A DNA stretch of 64,000 nucleotides from an uncultured Veillonellaceae bacterium (GTDB lineage Bacteria > Bacillota > Negativicutes > Selenomonadales > Selenomonadaceae). A program made the translations under genes and the position numbers. Below are positions 23,921 through 33,307 of this stretch, one piece after another (the stretch's first letter is position 1; every line of letters starts with the position of its first letter). Location of the stretch: assembly GCA_902785705.1 (NCBI GenBank), contig CACZZN010000007.1:1-64000 (forward strand), read 5' to 3'. The notes beneath the pieces are model-generated. The model made no database searches, was not told where the DNA came from, and saw nothing but the letters and a program-made list of their open reading frames with translations.

Positions 23921-25633
23921 ATGAAAAAAGGAATTATCGGTGTTTTCACCGTGTTTATGATTTTTGTGTGGCCGGCGGCGTTCTGCGAGTGTGCGCAGCT
24001 GGCGGGAACGTGGGAATATCACAGGTCTTCTTATGAAAGGCCTCCGCAGGAACTTGTGCAGCAAAACGTCCCGAAGGGGGGATGGCAGAAGTACGACTAC
24101 CCGGACAGGCCGCCGCTGCTGGGAGGTGAGACCTGCATCTGGCTTCGGACGGTACTGCCCGAAGCCATTCCCAAGGGGGCGGCTTTGTTTTTTACGACGA
24201 CGGATCAGGATTTCCGGATCTGGGCAGGGGACAGTCTCATTTATCAGTATGGGGAATGGACGGAAGGAAAGCATGCCGACGGCCGCAAGTGGCACATGGT
24301 GATGCTTCCCGATGATGCGGCAGGAAAGGAACTGTATATCCAGGCGTACTCCTTGAATCCGTGGGTATTGGGAGATTTCAGCGAGATGCTCTTGAATGAC
24401 AACATCACGCAGATGAAGCGGATGTTTGCGGCAGATATCCCCTTTATTGCGGCGATTCCCATGACGATTTTCATGGTGCTGGTCATGATGATCTACTCCC
24501 AGAACCCTGTGGCGCCGAAACGGCTGTATGACTTTCTCAGTTTCTTTTTGCTGGAATTCGCGCTTTGGATGGTCTGCACGATGAACATCTGCCAGTTGAT
24601 CCTGGATGAGCCGGGTCTTTGGTGGAATGCGTGGCGCGTGCTGCTGTATCTGATGCCATTGGCGGCAAACCGTGTCGTCTATGAACTGATCCATCCGCGC
24701 TGGAAACCGTGGATGCGTGTCATCATAGGATGCTTTGCGCTGCTGATGTTCGTCGCCGTCGCCGGGCAGATTGCGGGCTGGAACGGGCTGGACCGGTGCA
24801 TGCCCGTATTCTATGTCATGCTGCTGATGCTGGAGATTCCCGCGTTCTATTGGACTGCGTGTTTCGCATGGGAAGGAGAGCTCTATTGCAGGTATATGCT
24901 GGTGCCCTTTCTCGCCTTCATCGTTTCGGCCGTGGTGGACGGATCCAGCATGTATCAGCATTGGGGGAAGATGCAGGGAAGCATCCAGCCCGTGACGGTT
25001 TTGGCGCTGACAATTTTCATCCTTGCGATCGTGCGCGAGCAGATGAAGCGGGAAAGGTATCTGGCGGCACTGGCGGCAGGCCTGCGGAGCGAGGTGGCGC
25101 AGGCGATCGAGCGCGCGGAGATCGATCCCCTGACGAATTGCTATAACCGGGGGAAATTCAATGCGCTCATGCGGGAGATCTTGCAGTCCCAGGAGAATGC
25201 GCCGCATCCCTTGTCCATGATCATGCTGGATATCGACCATTTCAAGCGGATCAACGATACCTATGGGCATGAAGCGGGGGATACGGTGCTGGCCGGGTTT
25301 GCTGCTTTGGTCCGGCAGAATATCAAGAAGACGGATCCCTTCGTGCGCTGGGGCGGAGAGGAGTTCATCATCATATGCGACGGGACTACGCTGTCGGAGG
25401 CCGCGACCATAGCGGAACGTCTGCGCGAACGCGTCGCAGATTCGGATATCTTTGAAAAGCAGCGTGTGACCTGCAGTATCGGCGTGGCATCCTGGCATGG
25501 GGCGCATGACACGGAACGGACGCTCATGGCGCGGCTGGATACGGCTCTTTATCAGGCAAAAAATACGGGAAGGAATCGTGTGGTGATGGAAAAGGAGCCA
25601 TCGCCCCTCTGGGATGCTCTTGCGGATGTGTAG
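23921..25633 (+). CDS. Membrane diguanylate cyclase 1 (extracytoplasmic sensor, multi-TM, GGDEF)
   Basis: About 570 aa. A signal-peptide-like start is followed by an extracytoplasmic beta-rich region (residues 25-180, WEYH, then TCIWLRTVLP) like the carbohydrate-binding-type 7TMR-DISM sensor. Then come about seven membrane segments (185-385) and a GGDEF domain (active loop GGEEF at 478-482) that should make c-di-GMP. The inhibitory RxxD site before the loop is KKTD here, so product inhibition may be weak. The ribosome site is poor; ATG 23918 or 23921. First of three related tandem genes. Confidence 0.88.
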   Translation: MKKGIIGVFTVFMIFVWPAAFCECAQLAGTWEYHRSSYERPPQELVQQNVPKGGWQKYDYPDRPPLLGGETCIWLRTVLPEAIPKGAALFFTTTDQDFRIWAGDSLIYQYGEWTEGKHADGRKWHMVMLPDDAAGKELYIQAYSLNPWVLGDFSEMLLNDNITQMKRMFAADIPFIAAIPMTIFMVLVMMIYSQNPVAPKRLYDFLSFFLLEFALWMVCTMNICQLILDEPGLWWNAWRVLLYLMPLAANRVVYELIHPRWKPWMRVIIGCFALLMFVAVAGQIAGWNGLDRCMPVFYVMLLMLEIPAFYWTACFAWEGELYCRYMLVPFLAFIVSAVVDGSSMYQHWGKMQGSIQPVTVLALTIFILAIVREQMKRERYLAALAAGLRSEVAQAIERAEIDPLTNCYNRGKFNALMREILQSQENAPHPLSMIMLDIDHFKRINDTYGHEAGDTVLAGFAALVRQNIKKTDPFVRWGGEEFIIICDGTTLSEAATIAERLRERVADSDIFEKQRVTCSIGVASWHGAHDTERTLMARLDTALYQAKNTGRNRVVMEKEPSPLWDALADV

Positions 25634-25683
25634 GCAATCGGCGGAAACCTTGACAAAACGCGTCCTTTTCGATAAGGTAATAA

Positions 25684-25845
25684 GGGAAGCACTGATTAAT
25701 TCAGCCGCCCATCTTGACGCATCTTGCGTGTCCCCCCTGTGTCGACAAATCCTCGACATAGTACCACTATGACTGCGGTTTGTCTCCTTGGGAGGGACGC
25801 GCAATCTGCGCCAATCTGGACGACTTCATTTAATCAGCGCTTCCT
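25684..25845. mobile_element. 162-bp foldback (MITE-like) element
   Basis: The left end GGGAAGCACTGATTAATT matches the inverse of the right end (AGGAAGCGCTGATTAAAT reading inward from 25845). The similarity continues inward, so the whole element is one long imperfect palindrome centred near 25765. It carries no gene. Target duplications are unclear (TAA at both edges). Probably a non-autonomous transposed repeat. Confidence 0.65.
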
Positions 25846-25878
25846 AAGAAAGGCGGATTTTCAGGGAGGAGGCATGGA

Positions 25879-27198
25879 ATGAAACAGTGGAGAACTGTTC
25901 TGTGCCTTCTTTTTTTCATGTCTGCCCTTTGGGGGCTTGCATCGGCTGCAGAACAGGCGCTGCCATATCCCTTGGAGACAAAGATTGATGCCCGGCAGGT
26001 GTGGGAAATCTTTCTCGCCGATCTGCCCCATGTGTTTTCCGGGCCTGTGGCCGCGCTTTTGATGATGATACTGGTGGTGTACTATTTCAGTCCGATGGCA
26101 TGGAAGCAGTTGTATCTCTATGGCATAGGATTCTTTTTTGTGTTTTCCCTGTGGAGTTTCGGGGGATCGAGCATACGCGGGCTTCTGATGCAGCGTGTGG
26201 AGGGCGGGAGCTGGCTGTTTGGGCAGGGCTTGCAGTATTTGCTGCCGATTTTTTTGAATCTCATGGCGTATGAGGTTCTGGACGAGCGCTTCCGTCAGAG
26301 AATCCAATGGGTGCTGATGAGCTTTACGGTCTTGATGGTCATGGCTCTTTTGGGCGAACTGGCCAATGGTTTCGGGATTGTTGCCTGTCAGCCGGCATAT
26401 CATGCGCTGCTGCTGGTGGGCGGGGTCATCGTTTGCGCTGATCTGGCGAGAGCCGCAGCGGCGGGCAGTGCGTATTGCCATACGATGATGATAGCTGTGG
26501 CCGTTTTCACGGCGCTTCAGCTGTGGGACGGCTTTGTGCTGTACACGCATCAGGCGGCGTTCCCGATGCTTCTGACGCCGTTCAGCGTCTATGCGTTCAT
26601 GCCCTTCCTGCTGCACATGCTTTACGATCAGATGTCGGGTGAAAGGGAATTCGAGCTGGCGACGAACGAGCTTGCAGATGTGATCGCGGCCGAACAGGAG
26701 CGCTCGGAGATCGATCCCCTGACTTCCTGCTACAACCGGGCGAAGTATATCGCATCGGTCAAGGAAGCCATCCGGCGCGCGGAGCAGGAGGGGCAGCCCC
26801 TGTCCCTGATGATCCTGGATATTGACCACTTCAAATCCTTCAATGATACCTATGGGCATGATACGGGAGATATCGTTCTGCGGAATTTCGCGCGTACCCT
26901 GCGCAGCTGTCTGGATCGGACACGGCCGCTGTTCCGCTGGGGCGGGGAGGAGTTCATCGTGCTCTGCCACGCCCCGCTGTCCGAGGCGGTGGCCCTTGCG
27001 GATAAGCTGCGCCGCAAAATCGAGGAAACGGATATCTGCGATCAGAAGCGCGTCACCTGCAGCATCGGCGTCAGCACTTGGCACAGCGGGATGGACCACT
27101 CTGAAGATGAACTGCTGCAGCGGGCGGATGATGCGCTTTATCGGGCGAAGGGGAACGGCCGCAATTGCGTATTTGGGGAGAGCTGGATATTTTCTTGA
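25879..27198 (+). CDS. Membrane diguanylate cyclase 2 (no extracytoplasmic domain)
   Basis: 439 aa. A signal-peptide-like start is followed within about 30 residues by a membrane bundle of about seven segments (45-255) and a GGDEF domain with GGEEF at 355-359. Compared with its two neighbours, it lacks the roughly 140-residue extracytoplasmic sensor. It probably arose from the same duplication and then lost that part. The RxxD inhibitory site is not conserved (DRTR). A GGGAGGAGG ribosome site lies just upstream. The foldback element lies between it and the first cyclase gene. Confidence 0.88.
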   Translation: MKQWRTVLCLLFFMSALWGLASAAEQALPYPLETKIDARQVWEIFLADLPHVFSGPVAALLMMILVVYYFSPMAWKQLYLYGIGFFFVFSLWSFGGSSIRGLLMQRVEGGSWLFGQGLQYLLPIFLNLMAYEVLDERFRQRIQWVLMSFTVLMVMALLGELANGFGIVACQPAYHALLLVGGVIVCADLARAAAAGSAYCHTMMIAVAVFTALQLWDGFVLYTHQAAFPMLLTPFSVYAFMPFLLHMLYDQMSGEREFELATNELADVIAAEQERSEIDPLTSCYNRAKYIASVKEAIRRAEQEGQPLSLMILDIDHFKSFNDTYGHDTGDIVLRNFARTLRSCLDRTRPLFRWGGEEFIVLCHAPLSEAVALADKLRRKIEETDICDQKRVTCSIGVSTWHSGMDHSEDELLQRADDALYRAKGNGRNCVFGESWIFS

Positions 27199-27222
27199 AA
27201 GAGTGGAAAGGAGCTGTTTCTG

Positions 27223-28950
27223 ATGGAACGGGTACATGGGACCATGGTACGGGCCGCTATTTTCCTGTTCCTGATGGCAGTTCCTGTCATGTTTTTCTTG
27301 TGCCTGCCGCGTGCGGAAGCAGCGGAATTTGCCGGGGCGTGGAAATATCGGGAGGGTGGCGCCTTTGACTCGACGGATGCGCAGGTTCTGCAGGAAGCGT
27401 GGCTGGAGTCGGCCATGCGGGGAGACGCTGCGTGGGCTTCGTACGGTTTCCCGGATCATCCGCGCCTCTCGTCGTCATCCGTCCGGGATATTTGGGTCAC
27501 GGTTCGGCTGCGTCCGGATTGGCCGGAGAAGAATGTATTGCTGTTTTCGCTGGCGGAGCAGTCCATCCGCGTGTGGCTGGATCATCAGCTGATTTATTCC
27601 TACGGCAGCCTTGCCGATGCGTCACATGCCGGCGGCTCCCGCTGGCATATGATCGTGCTGCCGGAACTGCAGAGGGAGGTGCAGCTGACCTTCCGGCTCC
27701 ATGCGAATGATGTTTGGCAGCTGGGCTATTTCAACCGTATGCAGATCGATACGGAGGCAGCGCAGCTTCGCGCCATCTACCTGAATGATCTGCCCTATCT
27801 TGTATCGCTGCCGGTGGCGCTTGTGCTGCTCCTCCTCATGATGGGGTACTATGTGAAAAGGATTGCGTGGCGCAGGCTTTGTGCGGCGATTTGCGCGTTT
27901 CTGGTCTTTTTTATCCTTTGGCTGATCTGCGCGCTGAACATGAAGTATATCTTTTTTGATGCTCCCGCGTTTTGGTGGTACATGATGACCGGTTTGGAAT
28001 ATCTGTTCCCCATTGCGGCAAACTGGATCCTGTACGAGCTTTTGGAGCGCAATCTGAAGCCATGGGCGATGGGCGTCATTGCAAGCTATGCTGCGTTGTT
28101 CTTTATGGCGGTGGCCGGCGAGCTCCTGGGCTTTTCCGGCATGGAGCGGCTGATGCCCGTTTATTATATCCTGCTTCTGCTGGCGGAGCCGGTGGCCTTC
28201 ATTATGGTGCTGACCTCTGCCTATGGGGGGAATCCATACAGCAGGGCCGTCCTGATTCCCATGATCGGGATTACGGCATTGGGGGCGCTTGATGCGCTTT
28301 CGTGGTATTTCTCTCTTTTTTCCTGGAGCAGTTTCGTGAGCTCGTTGGGCATCTATTTCTTTGCCTTGTTCATGCTGGGGATGCTGCACGAGCAGTTCAC
28401 GATGGAAAAACGTGTTTCGCAGCGTGCGATTGCCCTGCGGGAAAAACGGGAGAAGGTGGAGGCGCAGGCCATTTTGGACCCGCTGACGGGCTGCTATAAC
28501 CGCGCACGCATGGAAAATCTGCGGGAGCGCGCAATCTTCCAGTCGGAGCAGCGAGGGCTTCCCATGGGCATGATGATTCTGGATATCGATCATTTCAAAC
28601 GGTTCAATGACAATTACGGGCACGAAATGGGAGACGTCGTGCTGCGCGGTTTCGCAGAAGTGATCAGGGAGAATATTCTGCCGGAAATGATACTGATTCG
28701 CTGGGGCGGAGAGGAATTCGTCGTTTTCTGTCCCGCATGCCCGCTGTTCACGACAGCGGCTTTTGCCGAGGTGGTGAGAGGTCGTGTGATGTCAGCCGTG
28801 CTCTGTGAAAAGCAGCAGGTGACCTGCAGTATCGGCATCACGCTTTGGCAGGGAGAGGAAGATACCGCGGCGGAGATGTTCCAGCGCGCGGACCAGGCTC
28901 TTTACAGGGCGAAGGAATCCGGACGCAACCGTATTGCGGTTGAACTGTGA
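27223..28950 (+). CDS. Membrane diguanylate cyclase 3 (extracytoplasmic sensor, multi-TM, GGDEF)
   Basis: 575 aa, the same architecture as the first cyclase: signal anchor, extracytoplasmic beta domain (residues 35-185, with DIWVTVRLRPDW), about seven membrane segments (195-390), a short coiled coil, and a GGDEF domain with GGEEF at 495-499. The RxxD inhibitory site is absent (LPEM). AAGGAG precedes ATG 27223, only 24 nt after cyclase 2, so the two are likely co-transcribed. Confidence 0.88.
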   Translation: MERVHGTMVRAAIFLFLMAVPVMFFLCLPRAEAAEFAGAWKYREGGAFDSTDAQVLQEAWLESAMRGDAAWASYGFPDHPRLSSSSVRDIWVTVRLRPDWPEKNVLLFSLAEQSIRVWLDHQLIYSYGSLADASHAGGSRWHMIVLPELQREVQLTFRLHANDVWQLGYFNRMQIDTEAAQLRAIYLNDLPYLVSLPVALVLLLLMMGYYVKRIAWRRLCAAICAFLVFFILWLICALNMKYIFFDAPAFWWYMMTGLEYLFPIAANWILYELLERNLKPWAMGVIASYAALFFMAVAGELLGFSGMERLMPVYYILLLLAEPVAFIMVLTSAYGGNPYSRAVLIPMIGITALGALDALSWYFSLFSWSSFVSSLGIYFFALFMLGMLHEQFTMEKRVSQRAIALREKREKVEAQAILDPLTGCYNRARMENLRERAIFQSEQRGLPMGMMILDIDHFKRFNDNYGHEMGDVVLRGFAEVIRENILPEMILIRWGGEEFVVFCPACPLFTTAAFAEVVRGRVMSAVLCEKQQVTCSIGITLWQGEEDTAAEMFQRADQALYRAKESGRNRIAVEL

Positions 28951-28962
28951 TTACGATATAAT
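28934..28962 (+). promoter_or_regulatory. Sigma-A promoter of the yaaR-holB operon
   Basis: TTGCGG (28934-28939), a 17-bp spacer, TATAAT (28957-28962). The -35 lies in the end of the preceding gene. Confidence 0.65.
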
Positions 28963-28998
28963 ATAGGTGACAGTAGTATTTGAAAGCGGGTGGCTGTG

Positions 28999-29454
28999 AT
29001 GCCGGTAAAAATAGATGGGATGACGGTGCAGGGGCCGTCTGTGGCAAGGCTTCATGATGACAGCGAGCGCGTGCAGGGAGGCTCGGCCTCCTTTTCCTCT
29101 GAGCTGCTGAGCCAGCAGGAGGGCGGTGCGACGCGGGAACAGCTGGAAGAGTTGATGCGCAGGATCGACGAGCAGGCCGCGCGGCTGACGAAGACGCCTA
29201 CCTATGACGAGCTCAAGGAATATCGCACGATGATCAAGACCTTCGTGGGCGAAGCGGTCAATCGCATGTATGAGCTGAATACGCATGCCGGATGGGATCG
29301 CATGGGACGTCAGCGCGTCTATACGACTGTGCGCAAGATTGACCGTGAGCTGGAGGAGATGGCGGAGAAGATCCGTCTGGGGCATGCGGAGCAGCTGGAT
29401 GTCATCGCAAGCCACGATGCGATTCGCGGCATGCTGGTGGATCTTTATATGTGA
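28999..29454 (+). CDS. yaaR: YaaR family protein (DUF327)
   Basis: 151 aa, helical. The C-terminal part (TYDELKEYRTMIKTFVGEAV, then a WDRMGRQRVYTTVRKID stretch and LDVIASHDAIRGMLVDLYM) is the YaaR/DUF327 signature. In Firmicutes yaaR typically sits next to holB, as here. Its role is not established. ATG 28999 is preferred to GTG 28990 because GGTGG lies 5 nt upstream. Confidence 0.85.
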   Translation: MPVKIDGMTVQGPSVARLHDDSERVQGGSASFSSELLSQQEGGATREQLEELMRRIDEQAARLTKTPTYDELKEYRTMIKTFVGEAVNRMYELNTHAGWDRMGRQRVYTTVRKIDRELEEMAEKIRLGHAEQLDVIASHDAIRGMLVDLYM

Positions 29455-29460
29455 TTGGCC

Positions 29461-30459
29461 ATGGAAATCAAATGGAACGGAATCGTCGGGCACGAGCGGG
29501 AGATCCGTCGGCTGCGGGAAATGCTGCGGGAGGAGCGGCTTCCTCATGCTTTGCTGTTCGCCGGCCCGCAGGGCGTCGGAAAACGGCGCGTGGCGGAGGC
29601 TCTGGCCGCGGGCATTTTATGCGGACGGGAGGAAGCGCCGTGTGGCGGCTGTGCGTCCTGTCTGGCCATGCAGCGCGGGAATCATCCGGATTATTACCTG
29701 TTGGAGCCGGAGACGGCAGGCAAGGCGGGCCGCAGTATCAAGATCGAACAGGTGCGCGCCATGCAGACAGAGGCATCTAGGATGCCGATCCTTTCCGGGC
29801 GACGTGTCGTGCTCATCGATGGGGCCGAGCTGATGAACGAGGCAGCGGAGAACAGTCTGCTGAAGACCTTGGAAGAGCCTGTGGGACAGGTCGTTTTTCT
29901 GTTGGTGACAAGTGCGCGGGCATCCCTTTTGGACACCATCCTCTCCCGATGCATGCCGCTCTCTTTCGGGATGCTGGAGCAGGAGGAAGTCCGGACGGTT
30001 TTGATGCAGCAGGGGATTTCCGCGCAGCAGGCCGAGCGATGGGCGCGGCTCTCGGACGGGAGCCCGGGGAGAGCGATACAGCTTGTGCAGCATGGCGGTC
30101 AGGAGATGCAGCAGAAGGTTTGGGAGTTTCTGGAGCAGATGGAGCATCTTTCGATGCGGCAGGTATTTGTGCAAGGGAAGGAACTGGGGGAGCTTTCGCG
30201 GGACGCAGTCGGCGAGTGGCTGGGCTGCTTGCTGACGCTCTTGCGGGATCTGCTCCTCCTGCATCTGGATGGCGGCAGCATGCTGCTTTACCATCCGGAG
30301 CTGCGGGAACGATTGCTGGCCATGCTGGGATCCTTCCCGGAGCAGCGGCTGTTTTTTCTGGTGGAGCAGGTACGGGAGACACAGGGCAGACTGCGCACGA
30401 ATGTGAATCTCAGGCTGCTCATGGAGCGCTTCTTGATCCAATGCGCAATGACGCGATGA
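29461..30459 (+). CDS. holB: DNA polymerase III delta-prime subunit
   Basis: 332 aa AAA+ clamp-loader subunit. GPQGVGKRR stands in the Walker A position. A zinc module CGREEAPCGGCASC is present at about residues 58-75. EDAAENSLLKTLEEP-type text follows (here MNEAAENSLLKTLEEP), and LDTILSRCMPLSF forms the SRC region. It works with tau/gamma and delta to load the sliding clamp. ATG 29461 begins 6 nt after the yaaR stop; a TTG at 29455 is an alternative. Confidence 0.93.
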   Translation: MEIKWNGIVGHEREIRRLREMLREERLPHALLFAGPQGVGKRRVAEALAAGILCGREEAPCGGCASCLAMQRGNHPDYYLLEPETAGKAGRSIKIEQVRAMQTEASRMPILSGRRVVLIDGAELMNEAAENSLLKTLEEPVGQVVFLLVTSARASLLDTILSRCMPLSFGMLEQEEVRTVLMQQGISAQQAERWARLSDGSPGRAIQLVQHGGQEMQQKVWEFLEQMEHLSMRQVFVQGKELGELSRDAVGEWLGCLLTLLRDLLLLHLDGGSMLLYHPELRERLLAMLGSFPEQRLFFLVEQVRETQGRLRTNVNLRLLMERFLIQCAMTR

Positions 30460-30486
30460 ATGAGGGAAAATGCGGGAGGAAGATTG

Positions 30487-31611
30487 GTGCAGACAGTAGT
30501 AGGGGTACGCTTTAAAAAGGCGGGCAAGATATATTATTTCGGGCCGGGTCGTCTGGAACTCAAGAAAGGCGATGCCGTGATTGTCGAGACGGCAAGGGGG
30601 ATGGAATACGGCAGCGTCGTGCTGGGACCGAAGGAGGTCGAGGACAGCAGTATCGCGATGCCGCTGAAGGTCGTGCAGCGAAAGGCCACAGATGCAGACA
30701 CGGCGAGGATTGAGGAGAATCGCGAGAAGCAGAAGGAAGCCTTTGGCATCTGCGTGAAGAAGATCGCTGAGCACAAGCTCCCCATGAAACTGGTGGAAGT
30801 GGAGTATACTTTCGATATCAATAAAATCGTATTTTATTTCACGGCGGATGGGCGGATCGATTTTCGGGAACTGGTCAAGGATCTGGCATCCGTGTTCCAT
30901 ACACGCATTGAGCTGCGGCAGATCGGTGTGCGCGACGAGGCGAAGTTTATGGGCGGGATCGGCTGCTGTGGACGGCCCCTTTGCTGCGCGTCGTTTTTGG
31001 GGGATTTTGAGCCGGTTTCGATCCGCATGGCAAAGGAACAGAATTTGTCCCTGAATCCCGCAAAGATTTCCGGTATCTGCGGTCGATTGATGTGCTGTCT
31101 GAAGTATGAGAACGATTGCTACAGCGAGCAATGCAGCAAAAAGCAGCGCATCATGCCTCCGACGCAGGGCGCGCGCGTAGTCACGATCGACGGGGAGGGC
31201 AAGGTGATCTCGGTCAACCAGCAGCGCCGTTCGGCAACGATTTTGCTGGATGACAGCAAGACCATCGTGGCGTCATGGGAAGATGTCGTGGAAAAAGACG
31301 AGGGGGATGCCTTGCCAGCAGGAGCTGCCGAAGCTGCGGAAAAAGCTGTCGATACAGGGACGCAGGGACGGGAGCATGAAAAGGGGCGGCAGCGCCGTTC
31401 ACAGCGGCGCAGACCACAAAAAGAGGGGGGCGCTTCCCAGGAGGGCGGCAACCGTCGGGAACGGCACGATGCCAATAAGAGCAAGGAGACGCATGAGGGC
31501 AATGAAAATCGTCGCCGCGGACGGGATCACAGAAAGCGCCCGCCGAAACGGCCTGACCATGGCGGCAGGAATGACAGGCAGGGCACGCAGGAAAAGCCGG
31601 AGAAGGCTTGA
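30487..31611 (+). CDS. ricT: PSP1-domain protein RicT (YaaT)
   Basis: 374 aa. The N terminus QTVVGVRFKKAGKIYYF and the GGIGCCGRPLCCASF and GICGRLMCCLKYE cysteine clusters are hallmarks of the PSP1/RicT family. In Bacillus it acts with RicA and RicF in an Fe-S complex that governs mRNA processing by RNase Y. After residue 285 the tail is long, basic and probably disordered (RRSQRRRP, KRPPKRP), which is unusual and could bind RNA. GTG 30487 has GGGAGGA 5 nt upstream; the ATG at 30460 overlaps the holB end. Confidence 0.9.
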   Translation: MQTVVGVRFKKAGKIYYFGPGRLELKKGDAVIVETARGMEYGSVVLGPKEVEDSSIAMPLKVVQRKATDADTARIEENREKQKEAFGICVKKIAEHKLPMKLVEVEYTFDINKIVFYFTADGRIDFRELVKDLASVFHTRIELRQIGVRDEAKFMGGIGCCGRPLCCASFLGDFEPVSIRMAKEQNLSLNPAKISGICGRLMCCLKYENDCYSEQCSKKQRIMPPTQGARVVTIDGEGKVISVNQQRRSATILLDDSKTIVASWEDVVEKDEGDALPAGAAEAAEKAVDTGTQGREHEKGRQRRSQRRRPQKEGGASQEGGNRRERHDANKSKETHEGNENRRRGRDHRKRPPKRPDHGGRNDRQGTQEKPEKA

Positions 31612-32351
31612 TGGAGGTTTTGCTGCGTGAAAATGAGCGGCTGGACGATTTGATGAAGAGCGGGCGGCACATCATCCAGAACACGGGGGAGTTCTGCTTC
31701 TCCTTGGATGCTGTGCTGCTTGCGCATTTTCCAAGGCTCAGGAAAAGGGAGCGGATCCTGGATCTGGGAACGGGAACCGGTGTGATCCCCCTTCTGATCG
31801 CGGATGAGGCCGCCCATGTGGATGGCATTGAATTGAACCCTGTGACAGCGGAACTGGCCGCTCGCAATGTGGAATTGAATCATTTGGCGGATAAGATCTC
31901 CATACGGGAGGGCGATTACCGGAACATCCGTGCGTATTACCGGGCGGAGAGCTTTGATGCGGTGCTGGCCAATCCTCCCTATCGGCCCGTGGCGCACGGG
32001 CAGGTGAACCGCATCCGGGGAGTCGCAAGCGCAAGGCATGAGTTCACGGCAACGCTGGAGGATGTGGTGCGTGCCGCGCGCTATGCCCTGCGTTTCCATG
32101 GGGTGTTCGCCATGGTGCATCTGCCGGAGCGGCTGGGTGAAATCGCGGTGAGTCTGCACACGCACCAGATGGAGCTCAAGCGCCTTCGCATGGTGCAGCC
32201 CAAAGCAGGAAAGGCGCCGAATATGATGCTCCTGGAAGCCGTGGTGGGAGCTTCGCCCGGCGGGTTGAAAGTGCTGCCGCCGCTCATCGTGCATGAGAAT
32301 GATGGCAGCTATACGCAGGAGATACGACAGATTTACGGATGGCAGGGGTGA
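31611..32351 (+). CDS. tRNA1(Val) A37 N6-methyltransferase-like protein
   Basis: 246 aa class I SAM methyltransferase. ILDLGTGTGVIPLLIA is the SAM loop (near residue 47), and LANPPYRPV the catalytic NPPY motif of amino-methylating enzymes. The general YfiC/TrmN6 layout fits, and the place between ricT and rsmI is the common Firmicutes order. The exact tRNA target is inferred from the family. ATG 31611 overlaps the ricT stop. Confidence 0.85.
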   Translation: MEVLLRENERLDDLMKSGRHIIQNTGEFCFSLDAVLLAHFPRLRKRERILDLGTGTGVIPLLIADEAAHVDGIELNPVTAELAARNVELNHLADKISIREGDYRNIRAYYRAESFDAVLANPPYRPVAHGQVNRIRGVASARHEFTATLEDVVRAARYALRFHGVFAMVHLPERLGEIAVSLHTHQMELKRLRMVQPKAGKAPNMMLLEAVVGASPGGLKVLPPLIVHENDGSYTQEIRQIYGWQG

Positions 32352-32357
32352 GGATGG

Positions 32358-33263
32358 ATGGACTCGGAACACAGTCAGTATGGGACGCTCTACCTTTCCG
32401 CAACGCCGATCGGGAATCTGGAGGATATGACCTATCGGAGCGTGCGCATCCTCTCGGAGGCGGATCTGATTGCCGCGGAGGATACGCGGCACACGAGGAA
32501 GCTGCTGGCGCATTATGATATCCACACGCGCCTTGCCAGCTATCACGAGCACAATAAGCTTGTGAAGGGGCCGGAGCTCATCGGATATCTGCTTTCCGGA
32601 AAAAATCTGGTATGCGTGAGTGACGCGGGGCTTCCGGGGATTGCCGACCCGGGAAGCCATCTGGCGCAGCTCGCGATTGAGGCAGGAATCCGGGTGACGC
32701 CCCTGCCTGGGGCCAATGCGGCGCTTTCCGCGCTGATCTGTTCGGGGCTGGATACAACGATGTTCAGCTTTATCGGCTTCCTGCCGAAAACAGGGAAAAA
32801 GCGCATGGAACTGCTGGAGCAGATTCGATGCCGCAAGGACACGCTGATCTTTTATGAGGCGCCGCATCATTTGCGGCAGACGTTGCAGGACCTGGCGAGC
32901 ATCTTGGGAGAAGGGCGCAAGGCTGCGGCTGCACGGGAGCTTACAAAGCATTACGAAGAATTCCGGCGCGATCGTTTGGGGGGGCTTTGCGCGTGGTATC
33001 AGGAGCATGAGCCAAGGGGCGAGTTCGTGCTGATCGTGGAAGGAGATACCGGGGAGACCGGCGCGGCAAAGGACATGCTGCCGCAGGACCCGGTGGAGAT
33101 CTACGAAGCATTCCTTTCCCGGAATGTGGAGAAAAAGGAGGCCATGCGGCGGACGGCGAAACAGCTTGGCATCAGCCGGAGGGATGTCTATCGGATCCTG
33201 CTGGAAAAAGAATCAGGCGAGTGGAGCAGCAAAGCAGGAAAAGATATCTCCGAGCGCGAATAG
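32358..33263 (+). CDS. rsmI: 16S rRNA cytidine-1402 2'-O-methyltransferase
   Basis: 301 aa tetrapyrrole-methylase-fold enzyme. Signatures LYLSATPIGNLEDMTYR, AAEDTRHTRKLLAHYDI and VSDAGLPGIADPG are diagnostic of RsmI, which methylates C1402 in the decoding centre of 16S rRNA. The C-terminal helical extension (RRTAKQLGISRRDVYRILL) resembles the small HTH end known in RsmI. GTGAGG lies just before ATG 32358. Confidence 0.95.
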   Translation: MDSEHSQYGTLYLSATPIGNLEDMTYRSVRILSEADLIAAEDTRHTRKLLAHYDIHTRLASYHEHNKLVKGPELIGYLLSGKNLVCVSDAGLPGIADPGSHLAQLAIEAGIRVTPLPGANAALSALICSGLDTTMFSFIGFLPKTGKKRMELLEQIRCRKDTLIFYEAPHHLRQTLQDLASILGEGRKAAAARELTKHYEEFRRDRLGGLCAWYQEHEPRGEFVLIVEGDTGETGAAKDMLPQDPVEIYEAFLSRNVEKKEAMRRTAKQLGISRRDVYRILLEKESGEWSSKAGKDISERE

Positions 33264-33307
33264 AGAACCGAGAGACAGCTTGTTTGACTCATATAAGGGG
33301 TGTGCCT

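Noticed and set aside
24480-24960. The membrane part of the cyclases as a 7-helix rhodopsin-like pump
   Set aside because: No retinal-binding lysine pattern was seen. The layout of signal peptide, outer beta domain, helices and GGDEF fits 7TMR-DISM-type sensors better.
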